Below are positions 41,264 through 46,684 of a stretch of DNA of 46,684 nt, in pieces. The DNA is from Bryobacterales bacterium (GTDB taxonomy: Bacteria; Acidobacteriota; Terriglobia; Bryobacterales; Bryobacteraceae): the NCBI GenBank assembly GCA_025463005.1, contig JAOAPR010000081.1, forward strand, positions 1 to 46,684, in the 5' to 3' direction. The notes beneath the pieces were generated by a model. It was not told the origin of the DNA. It ran no database searches and saw only the letters and a program-made list of their open reading frames with translations. Position numbers and translations under genes: made by a program. Positions within the stretch are counted from its first letter, which is position 1, and each line of letters starts with the position of its first letter.

Positions 41264-41440
41264 ATGAGCCACACTGGTCGTTACATCGTGTACTTCGGCG
41301 ATACGTCCTCGGTCGTAAAAGCTGAATCACCAGACGACGCTGTCACCATGGTCTCCCTCGACTATGAGAAGCAGTGGGGAGAAGGCGCATTCGATCAATA
41401 TGACGTCAGCGTCGAGCCGGAAGAAGTCGACGATTACTGA
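41264..41440 (+). CDS. small acidic protein, island 2
   Basis: The 58-residue frame has a strong ribosome site, AAAGGAG five bases before the ATG at 41264. It reads MSHTGRYIVYFGDTSSVVKA, then ESPDDAVTMVSLDYEKQWGE, and ends VEPEEVDDY. The strongly acidic tail and small size recall antitoxins, anti-restriction or DNA-mimic proteins, but no family was recognised. Confidence 0.6.
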   Translation: MSHTGRYIVYFGDTSSVVKAESPDDAVTMVSLDYEKQWGEGAFDQYDVSVEPEEVDDY

Positions 41441-41477
41441 TGGTCTGTAGCATTGGCCGAGATCCTCGGTGAGCGTG

Positions 41478-41699
41478 ATGGCGTCAAAACCTAAGAAGTT
41501 CCAGGGCGCAAGAGGTTATTTTACGGATGACGCAAAAATCAATATCCTGAAGGACTTCATGGCTGGTATGAGCGTCAAGGAGATCGCGAAAAAGTATAAA
41601 GATCCCGTCTTCGGCAAACCATACATGGATGAGCTCTGGGATATTCTTCGTGAAGAGGTCAGACGTCAGCACGCCTCTTCTAAACGCAAAATTGATTAA
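41478..41699 (+). CDS. small basic HTH-like protein, island 2
   Basis: The 73-residue protein reads MASKPKKFQGARGYFTDDAK, INILKDFMAGMSVKEIAKKY and then a charged end RREVRRQ-like segment (EEVRRQHASSKRKID). The GMSVKEIAKKYK part resembles the first helices of a helix-turn-helix as in transposase- or resolvase-type proteins. A GTG nine bases upstream is an alternative start. It follows the small acidic gene by 37 bases. Confidence 0.5.
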   Translation: MASKPKKFQGARGYFTDDAKINILKDFMAGMSVKEIAKKYKDPVFGKPYMDELWDILREEVRRQHASSKRKID

Positions 41700-41800
41700 A
41701 ATGCCACCCTTAGACCGTTTGTAATCAGGCGGATACGGGGAGACCCCATTGACTTCCAAAGCTTATCAGGCTATGCTGACTTTTCCCTTCACCAAATCTT

Positions 41801-42007
41801 ATGAAGGGACCACTCCATCTATACGTCGTTCGTTTCAATTCAGCCGCTGGCACTCACTTTCGGCGGGCAAAAACCAGACAGGAAGCACTAGCAATAGCCC
41901 GTGAGTTGCGGAGTGCGGGGCACTTTCCCCGCGTCCTCGACGTCCACACAGGGAAAACTATCTATGGCCGTCAGCCATTTTCAACTGACCAGCGAAAGGC
42001 AGCGTAA
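41801..42007 (+). CDS. small hypothetical protein, island 2
   Basis: The 68-residue frame reads MKGPLHLYVVRFNSAAGTHF, RRAKTRQEALAIARELRSAG and HFPRVLDVHTGKTIYGRQPF. The beta-alpha-beta pattern with a final VLDVHTGK strand is coherent for a small folded protein. There is no strong ribosome site, so confidence is modest. It converges with the nuclease gene. Confidence 0.45.
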   Translation: MKGPLHLYVVRFNSAAGTHFRRAKTRQEALAIARELRSAGHFPRVLDVHTGKTIYGRQPFSTDQRKAA

Positions 42008-42075
42008 CCTTCCCCGATTCGCCGTCGCTGCGATCCTCGGTCCGCGCAGCGGGATCGCTGGACTACCTCTCCAAC

Positions 42076-43485
42076 TTACTGGACTGCTTCTCTAAAGGAG
42101 CGGTACTGCCTTTGCATCCACTTCGATGGAGAGCCTCCCTTGCAAACGAGGTCCATCAGTTCATTCAACTGATGATCACAAAGTGTCAAAATTACCTTGC
42201 GATTGGACGCGGAGTCGTTCCATACTGAAAAGATCTTTCTCTGAATTGTTTCCGGGGGCTCGTTCCGACTTACTATAACTCCGAACCGCCCAATCCGATC
42301 TCCCAAGTAAGTAGCGGTCTGGTTGATTGTAGCCAGCTCTAGCTTGTCCATGTTCTTCGTCTCGAACATGATGACGATTCCGTCATGGGTGTTGCGGATG
42401 TAGTCCCAGAAGGTGTCGTCTGAATCATTCGAGAAGATTATGTCTCTACGTTCTGTGCCGTCAATCGTGCGGCTCTCCAGTTTGCCGTCGATCAATTCCG
42501 GGTTGAAGAGAAAATTGAGAATCTCCAATACGAGCCGCTGGTAATCGGCGGCGCGTTCGCGGCCAGACGGAATTGCCTTTAAACGCTCCTTCAAAGATTC
42601 TGCCTGTTGACACGCATTCTCGTCTATGTAGTCCACCGCAGGTTGAGCCTGCGCGGCTTGTTGTTCGCGAGAGCGCACGTATCGATCAATTAATGCGATG
42701 TCACGTCGGGTGATCGTTATTACGTCGCGTTTGCCCACCGGTTTGGTTTCCGCCCCCGGTTGGTCTTGGAGCGATTTCCGCGCGGCTCGCTGTGCTGCCA
42801 GATATGCGTTGAATTCGGTCCGCAGAAAGTCGTCGTAGTTGATCCAGGGAAGGGCACGGACCAGCCGACGCGGCACGAAAATGATGGGCGCACCATCGGA
42901 TTCACTTATCGGGAGATCCTCGTAGGAATCCTCCCATTGATTGCTCTCGTGGTTGTAGATGTGAGTTACGGGGACGCCTTGCTGCATAGGGAGGTTCCAG
43001 ATCTCGCATTGCCGCTGGGTATATCCAATTAAAAAGCGTTTCAGAATATTGGCTGCGATGTCACTCACGCGGTCCGGTCCGATGCCAGCAGAGACTAGCT
43101 GCATCTCTTCCACGTGGCGTACACCACGTTTTTGCAATTCTGGTGAGCAGGCTAAAGTCTCGATGATGAGTTCGGTCAGGTGCGTCCCGACACCGGAACC
43201 GCGTCTGCCATGCTGCGTGTAGCCCAGGCCGATGGCTGCCACCTCGGGAAAGTCGAGGATCCTTCGGGCTTCGTTCTGCTCCCCTCGGCGCAGGGCATCG
43301 ATGCCCACGTTAAAAACGCTTATTAGCGCCTCATGCAGATTCCGGTATTCTGGATCGCGACTCTTGTATAGGAGGAAGGGATCAATGCCGAGCGGAAGAT
43401 CGACGCCGATCCGGGGAATGACAAAATCCACGTCATACTGTGAAATGCCGCGAAGAAGAGGAGAGCGCGGATCGATTTCGGCCAT
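42076..43485 (-). CDS. predicted PD-(D/E)XK nuclease, island 2
   Basis: The 469-residue protein has an N-terminal domain (FVIPRIGVDLPLGIDPFLLY, LDFPEVAAIGLGYTQHGRRG, SGVGTHLTELIIETLACSPE, DRVSDIAANILKRFLIGYTQ) that I have seen only in unnamed proteins. The C-terminal part is nuclease-like: RAADYQRLVLEILNFLFNPE, TERRDIIFSNDSDDTFWDYI and DGIVIMFETKNMDKLELATI. E321, D348 and E375-x-K377 fit the PD-(D/E)XK core, and NQTATYLGDRIGRFGVIVSR forms the following helix and strand. It is encoded three bases after the coiled-coil gene. The inferred role is a two-gene nuclease-based defence or conflict system. Confidence 0.7.
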   Translation of the reverse strand: MAEIDPRSPLLRGISQYDVDFVIPRIGVDLPLGIDPFLLYKSRDPEYRNLHEALISVFNVGIDALRRGEQNEARRILDFPEVAAIGLGYTQHGRRGSGVGTHLTELIIETLACSPELQKRGVRHVEEMQLVSAGIGPDRVSDIAANILKRFLIGYTQRQCEIWNLPMQQGVPVTHIYNHESNQWEDSYEDLPISESDGAPIIFVPRRLVRALPWINYDDFLRTEFNAYLAAQRAARKSLQDQPGAETKPVGKRDVITITRRDIALIDRYVRSREQQAAQAQPAVDYIDENACQQAESLKERLKAIPSGRERAADYQRLVLEILNFLFNPELIDGKLESRTIDGTERRDIIFSNDSDDTFWDYIRNTHDGIVIMFETKNMDKLELATINQTATYLGDRIGRFGVIVSRNEPPETIQRKIFSVWNDSASNRKVILTLCDHQLNELMDLVCKGGSPSKWMQRQYRSFREAVQ

Positions 43486-43488
43486 CCA

Positions 43489-44337
43489 TCAATCCTCTTC
43501 CTGCTCGTCTTCGTCGGCTTCCTGATCTTCTTCGTTTTCAGACTCAACTGCGTGGTCACTGCTAGTCGCGAAATACTCCTCGATTGTGATTCGATCCAGG
43601 CGGTCGAGGTCGAAGTAGAAGCCCGCCGCATAGTCGCCCTTGATCCATGAGTCGAATGGGCTGTGGCCCAAGGTTTCCTCAAGATCCGCCTTTGAAGGAT
43701 ATTCTTCTTCCTCTGTGGCGTCCTGACTGAGTACCACGTCTAGGGCGGCTTCGATTGTTCTGGCCTGACTCAGCAGATTCCCAAGGCGGCTCAACTGTTG
43801 CTTGTTAGTGCTGTCGAATCGTTGCAGACTCTGCTGAACTGATCGGAGCGTTACAAGCACATCCGGGTAGACCGGATTGTCTCCGGCGGGAACAAATTCT
43901 TTCACGCGATCTAAATAGATATCGCCTTCAATCAGCCCCTTGGCATCCCGCACAATATGGTTGGATTGCTCGACGACGAGGTGAGTGACTTCGAGCATCG
44001 CCTTCCCCTTCGCTAGCTTGTCGATTTCTTGGTAAAAACCGGCTAAATGACTGGTGAGAGCGTCGCAGCGAGCAATATTCTTCCGCGCAAATTTGAGCGC
44101 GGTATCAACCCGAGTGACGGCCGCGCGAACGCTTTCTAGCTGTTGCGTTCGAAGATTTCGCTGTTCTTCCATAGCATTAACCCTTTCAGCCTCGGCCTTC
44201 GCACGTTTCTCAGCGCGAAGCGCTTTCGCCGCTGCTTTTGATTGTCCAGTGATGTGCTCAGCGGTCACGAGTTCTCCATCAGAGGCATGGAAACCCAAGG
44301 GTTGTTCACGGGTTGTGTCAATATTCCCCGAAAGCAA
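43489..44337 (-). CDS. coiled-coil partner of the PD-(D/E)XK nuclease
   Basis: The 282-residue protein has a long charged helix (SKAAAKALRAEKRAKAEAER, VNAMEEQRNLRTQQLESVRA), a helical middle with SNHIVRDAKGLIEGDIYLDR and VLVTLRSVQQSLQRFDSTNK, and a very acidic end (DHAVESENEEDQEADEDEQE). The frame is open to 44427, but the first 30 residues look untranslated; I take the TTG at 44337 as a tentative start. No enzyme motif is visible. The tight spacing to the nuclease gene suggests a structural or regulatory subunit. Confidence 0.6.
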   Translation of the reverse strand: MLSGNIDTTREQPLGFHASDGELVTAEHITGQSKAAAKALRAEKRAKAEAERVNAMEEQRNLRTQQLESVRAAVTRVDTALKFARKNIARCDALTSHLAGFYQEIDKLAKGKAMLEVTHLVVEQSNHIVRDAKGLIEGDIYLDRVKEFVPAGDNPVYPDVLVTLRSVQQSLQRFDSTNKQQLSRLGNLLSQARTIEAALDVVLSQDATEEEEYPSKADLEETLGHSPFDSWIKGDYAAGFYFDLDRLDRITIEEYFATSSDHAVESENEEDQEADEDEQEED

Positions 44338-44401
44338 GGCTCTAGGGGCAATGGATTTGATTACAAAAAGAATTATACCGCTCTGGGATTTATATTCCGG
44401 C

Positions 44402-44641
44402 CTAGCGTAGCCAACGTGCGGCAACACCGGCGGCGACTTCCATTAGCGTCGAGTCGGCCACGTTGAAGATCACCAGCGCGGTGCCGGAGCGAAGGATCTC
44501 GGTCAAGACTCGCGGCTCGTCGACACCGAGTATATAGGTCGATTTCACATCCCTGCCAGCGCCGAGCGCGGCCAGCAGGGGTTCGACGTCGGTGCGGTCG
44601 ACGACCGAGTCGGGCACCGGTACAACAATGATGCTGGTCAT
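44402..44641 (-). CDS. small hypothetical protein or gene fragment, island 2
   Basis: The 79-residue frame reads MTSIIVVPVPDSVVDRTDVE, PLLAALGAGRDVKSTYILGV and RSGTALVIFNVADSTLMEVA. Its GC-rich codon use differs from the adjacent island genes. The ATG overlaps the stop of the short upstream frame as ATGA, as in an operon. No family was recognised; it may be debris of an older element. Confidence 0.4.
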   Translation of the reverse strand: MTSIIVVPVPDSVVDRTDVEPLLAALGAGRDVKSTYILGVDEPRVLTEILRSGTALVIFNVADSTLMEVAAGVAARWLR

Positions 44642-44754
44642 CGCGACGCCGCCTGTCTGTAGGCTCCGCGTAGAGCGTTTTCGTGGCGGATCACCAGGGG
44701 CGTTTTGTCATCGCGCTCCAGACCCTGCGGCTCGATGCCCTTGTCGGCGTCCAT
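44638..44754 (-). CDS. short frame coupled to the next gene, possible fragment
   Basis: The 38-residue frame (MDADKGIEPQGLERDDKTPL, VIRHENALRGAYRQAASR) stops four bases inside the start of the following frame. The reading frame stays open upstream of the ATG into the antisense of the integrase remnant, so it may be the tail of a broken gene. Role unknown. Confidence 0.35.
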   Translation of the reverse strand: MDADKGIEPQGLERDDKTPLVIRHENALRGAYRQAASR

Positions 44755-44765
44755 CAATTCGGGCC

Positions 44766-44912
44766 GTGCTGCGCCGGACGAACTCCACGCTATCGAAGAA
44801 GCTGGGGGTCGACCCCAAGGTGGCGGCGGATCAGAGGGGACACGGTCTCGGTGTCTCTATAACGGTCTATGCAATTTCCGATTTGGCGCAGAAGCGGGCA
44901 GCCGTGAACCAG
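44766..44912 (+). pseudogene. tyrosine integrase remnant, C-terminal end
   Basis: About 49 codons encode the end of a phage-type integrase: VLRRTNSTLSKKLGVDPKVA, ADQRGHGLGVSITVYAISDL and AQKRAAVNQ. The second catalytic Arg (LRRT), the His of RGHG and the Tyr of VY are all in place, but the remaining protein and any start are absent. It points into the right attachment site at tRNA-Gly, the usual position for an element's own integrase, so it is probably the enzyme that brought island 2 in. Confidence 0.8.
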
Positions 44913-44930
44913 TCTGGAAGTGGCCTTATC

Positions 44931-44947
44931 GGAGTAAACGGAGTAAA
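44931..44947 (+). promoter_or_regulatory. paired arm-type repeats, right end of island 2
   Basis: GGAGTAAA is repeated at 44931 and 44940, nine bases apart, 47 bases before the right core repeat and in the same direction as the left-end pair. Confidence 0.5.
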
Positions 44948-44994
44948 GCGGCTGAGAAGAGGGTTTGGTGGGTTGCGCTATCTCGATGAAACTT

Positions 44995-45069
44995 TGGAGC
45001 GGGAGACGGGAATCGAACCCGCGACCAACAGCTTGGAAGGCTGTGACTCTACCACTGAGTTACTCCCGC
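44995..45069 (-). tRNA. tRNA-Gly(UCC)
   Basis: This is a 75-base tRNA on the minus strand. The acceptor pairs GCGGGAG with CTCCCGC, discriminator T, with CCA encoded. The anticodon loop CTTCCAA presents TCC. The 3' 45 bases form the right core repeat of island 2. Confidence 0.95.
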
Positions 45070-45108
45070 CCGGGTTTCCTCTGTTATTCTAACGCAATGC
45101 GCCGCCTT

Positions 45109-45117
45109 TGCTATACT
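45109..45117 (+). promoter_or_regulatory. extended -10 promoter for the tRNA-Tyr/tRNA-Thr/tuf group
   Basis: TGCTATACT matches an extended -10 element (TGnTATACT) 46 bases upstream of tRNA-Tyr. No good -35 hexamer stands at normal spacing. A GC-rich hairpin (CCCCCGATTCCGGGG) lies between it and the tRNA. Placement fits a strong stable-RNA promoter in the divergent gap. Confidence 0.5.
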
Positions 45118-45162
45118 GAACACTAGTCCAAAGCCCCCGATTCCGGGGCAGTAGATGGCATC

Positions 45163-45251
45163 GGACAGGTGGGTGAGTGGTTAAAGCCAACAGACTGTAA
45201 ATCTGTCACTCCTTGCGAGTTACGAAGGTTCGAATCCTTCCCTGTCCACCA
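45163..45251 (+). tRNA. tRNA-Tyr(GUA)
   Basis: This is an 89-base type II tRNA with long variable arm. The acceptor pairs GGACAGG with CCTGTCC, discriminator A, with CCA encoded. The anticodon loop CTGTAAA presents GTA. Confidence 0.95.
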
Positions 45252-45267
45252 GAGTTTTTAGGTTTAG

Positions 45268-45327
45268 GCCGTTGTAGCTCAGTTGGTAGAGCGTCCGTGA
45301 CGGAAGGTCATCGGTTCGGCGGTATAG
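45268..45327 (+). pseudogene. degenerate tRNA remnant
   Basis: GCCGTTG followed by TAGCTCAGTTGGTAGAGC is a perfect acceptor-side start and D arm, identical in the D arm to the next tRNA. The anticodon arm is collapsed (GTCCGTGACGGAAGG) and the T arm breaks off after ATCGGTTCG, with no acceptor complement. It looks like a tRNA that lost its anticodon arm and 3' end. Confidence 0.65.
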
Positions 45328-45328
45328 G

Positions 45329-45404
45329 GCCGACGTAGCTCAGTTGGTAGAGCACGTCCTTGGTAAGGACGGGGTCACCGGTTCAATTCCGGTCGTCGGC
45401 TCCA
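45329..45404 (+). tRNA. tRNA-Thr(GGU)
   Basis: This is a 76-base tRNA. The acceptor pairs GCCGACG with CGTCGGC, discriminator T, with CCA encoded. The anticodon loop TTGGTAA presents GGT. It lies just before the GIY-YIG and tuf genes, as thrT does before tufB in Escherichia coli. Confidence 0.95.
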
Positions 45405-45409
45405 GATTT

Positions 45410-45697
45410 TTGAAGTGGTACTTGTACGTGCTCGGCAGCGTTCCGACCGGTAAGCACTACATCGGAATCGCCTCAGACGTAGAGAAACGTCTGGTGGAGC
45501 ACAACACGAAATCCGGACGTTGGACCAGCGCCTTCAAGCCGTGGAAGCTGCTCGGTGCCGAGGAACACGCGGACCGCTCGGCGGCTGCGCAGCGAGAAAG
45601 ATTTCTTAAGAGCCGCGCTGGAATTGAGGCGCGAAAGGAGTTGATCAGAGAATGGCGAAGGAAAAATTCGATCGCAGCAAGCCGCATTGTAACGTAG
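45410..45697 (+). CDS. GIY-YIG nuclease-domain protein
   Basis: The 95-residue protein starts with TTG at 45410, just after the tRNA; the frame upstream only crosses the t[23 protein letters not shown] gives the GIY...YIG pair, [20 protein letters not shown] carries the conserved Arg, and [25 protein letters not shown] completes the small UPF0213-type domain. Family members are single-domain putative nucleases of unclear role. The last 46 bases overlap the start of tuf in another frame, so the two are probably coupled. Confidence 0.8.
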   Translation: MKWYLYVLGSVPTGKHYIGIASDVEKRLVEHNTKSGRWTSAFKPWKLLGAEEHADRSAAAQRERFLKSRAGIEARKELIREWRRKNSIAASRIVT

Positions 45698-46684
45698 GCA
45701 CAATCGGGCACATCGATCACGGCAAGACCACGCTGACGGCGGCCATCACGCAGACGCTGGCCAAGCACAATCCCAAGGTGAAGTTCCGGAGTTTCGATTC
45801 GATCGACAACGCGCCGGAAGAAAAAGCACGCGGCATCACTATCGCGGTGGCGCACGTAGAGTATGAAACCGCCAAGCGGCACTACGCGCACGTCGATTGT
45901 CCCGGCCACGCCGACTACATCAAGAACATGATCACCGGCGCGGCGCAGATGGACGGAGCGATCCTGGTTGTCGCGGCGACGGACGGCCCCATGCCCCAGA
46001 CGCGCGAGCACATTCTGCTAGCTCGGCAGGTGGGAGTGCCTTACATTGTCGTCGCGCTGAACAAGGTCGACATGGTGGACGATCCGGAGCTGCTGGAGCT
46101 GGTCGAACTCGAAGTGCGCGAGCTGCTCACCAGCTACGGATTCCCGGGCAACGATCTGCCGGTCGTGAAGGTCAGCGCGCTGGGAGCCTTGAACAAGGAA
46201 GAGAAGTGGGAAAAGTCGGTGGAAGAGCTGATGGATGCGGTGGACAACTACATTCCGCAGCCGGCTCGCGAGAAAGACAAGCCGTTCCTGATGCCGATCG
46301 AAGACATTTTCTCCATTCAGGGGCGCGGCACTGTGGTGACCGGAAGGATCGAGAAGGGGATCTGCAAGGTCCAGGAAGAAATGGAAATCGTCGGCTTCCG
46401 CGATACGCGCAAGACGGTGGTCACCGGCGTCGAGATGTTCAAGAAGCTGTTGGATCAGGGCGAGGCTGGCGATAACGTCGGCTTGCTGCTGCGCGGTATC
46501 GAAAAAGACGACGTGGAGCGCGGGCAGGTAATCGCTAAGCCGGGGTCGATCAAGCCGCACAAGAAGTTCAAGGGCGAAGTTTACGTCCTGAGCAAGGACG
46601 AAGGCGGGCGGCACACGCCGTTCTTCAAGGGCTACCGGCCACAGTTCTACTTCCGGACCACTGACGTGACCGGGGTGGCGCAGT
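45652..46684 (+). CDS. tuf: elongation factor Tu, N-terminal 344 residues
   Basis: The gene starts at the ATG at 45652, with AAAGGAG upstream, and runs off the window. EF-Tu is the GTPase that delivers aminoacyl-tRNA to the ribosome. Visible are [20 protein letters not shown], the P-loop GHIDHGKT, switch [39 protein letters not shown] and SAL of the GTP site, and domain 2/3 motifs [13 protein letters not shown] and [20 protein letters not shown]. Switch I has IAV where Escherichia coli has INT; this occurs in acidobacterial EF-Tu to my knowledge. The tRNA-tuf arrangement is conserved across bacteria. Confidence 0.97.
   Translation, partial: MAKEKFDRSKPHCNVGTIGHIDHGKTTLTAAITQTLAKHNPKVKFRSFDSIDNAPEEKARGITIAVAHVEYETAKRHYAHVDCPGHADYIKNMITGAAQMDGAILVVAATDGPMPQTREHILLARQVGVPYIVVALNKVDMVDDPELLELVELEVRELLTSYGFPGNDLPVVKVSALGALNKEEKWEKSVEELMDAVDNYIPQPAREKDKPFLMPIEDIFSIQGRGTVVTGRIEKGICKVQEEMEIVGFRDTRKTVVTGVEMFKKLLDQGEAGDNVGLLLRGIEKDDVERGQVIAKPGSIKPHKKFKGEVYVLSKDEGGRHTPFFKGYRPQFYFRTTDVTGVAQ

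Larger units (their letters stand above)
40211..44994. mobile_element. integrative element in tRNA-Gly(UCC) (island 2, about 4.8 kb), decayed
   Basis: The element is bounded by a perfect 45-bp tRNA-Gly repeat. It contains an operon of a coiled-coil protein and a PD-(D/E)XK nuclease, a hypothetical gene, three small rightward genes, and the C-terminal tail of a tyrosine integrase next to the right end. No complete recombinase remains, so it cannot move on its own. Paired GGAGTAA repeats lie inside each end. Confidence 0.8.

Noticed and set aside
44913-45092. Continuation of the integrase frame into tRNA-Gly (LERETGIEPATNSLEG)
   Set aside because: This peptide is the well-known artefact of translating a tRNA-Gly gene on the opposite strand.
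45652-46684. EF-Tu switch I change (IAV for INT) as a novel feature
   Set aside because: I recall the same residues in other acidobacterial EF-Tu, so it is probably lineage-typical.

Overview
The window looks like chromosomal DNA of an acidobacterium, most likely of the Solibacter/Bryobacter group. This is inferred from its high GC content, the EF-Tu switch I sequence, the many small secreted proteins and a LigD of PE-LIG-POL order. No search was run, so the taxon is an inference.

Bases 1-29863 are a housekeeping and envelope backbone. It starts with the end of gpmI and a small membrane gene. A leftward cluster follows (glycosyltransferase, two methyltransferases, glutaminyl-cyclase-like M28 enzyme), then a RodZ-like protein, dusB-rnhA, a TonB-like protein, a GT-C membrane protein, an outer-membrane barrel, an MsbA-like ABC exporter and a DUF72 gene trailed by a decayed hicAB module. 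Next come a divergent Ku/LigD end-joining pair, a papain-like hydrolase with a CheB-like pseudoenzyme, a DUF421 protein and tRNA-Ser(UGA). A run of envelope and stress genes follows (OmpA with coiled-coil repeats, SYLF, CsbD-like, zinc phospholipase C, LolA-like, lmo0937-like, a Gln-rich secreted protein). Three of the stress genes share an ungapped 24-bp upstream motif.

Bases 29864-44994 are two integrative elements lying back to back in two adjacent tRNA genes. Island 1 (about 10.3 kb) sits in the 3' end of tRNA-Thr(UGU). It carries an intact tyrosine integrase, an excisionase-like protein, a serine recombinase, a probable HUH replication initiator, an Mrr-like nuclease and a two-gene operon: a nucleoside-deoxyribosyltransferase-like/MazG fusion followed by an 800-residue AAA+ ATPase. 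That operon is my best candidate for an undescribed (probably antiphage) system. Island 2 (about 4.8 kb) sits in the 3' end of tRNA-Gly(UCC). It carries an operon of a coiled-coil protein and a PD-(D/E)XK nuclease, several small genes and only the tail of an integrase. Both islands have a 45-bp tRNA-derived repeat at each end and paired short direct repeats just inside each end.

Bases 44995-46684 return to the backbone: tRNA-Gly(UCC) leftward, then rightward tRNA-Tyr(GUA), a tRNA remnant, tRNA-Thr(GGU), a GIY-YIG gene and the first 344 codons of tuf. The same four tRNA species accompany tufB in Escherichia coli, so this is an ancestral tRNA-tuf locus that two mobile elements have opened up.
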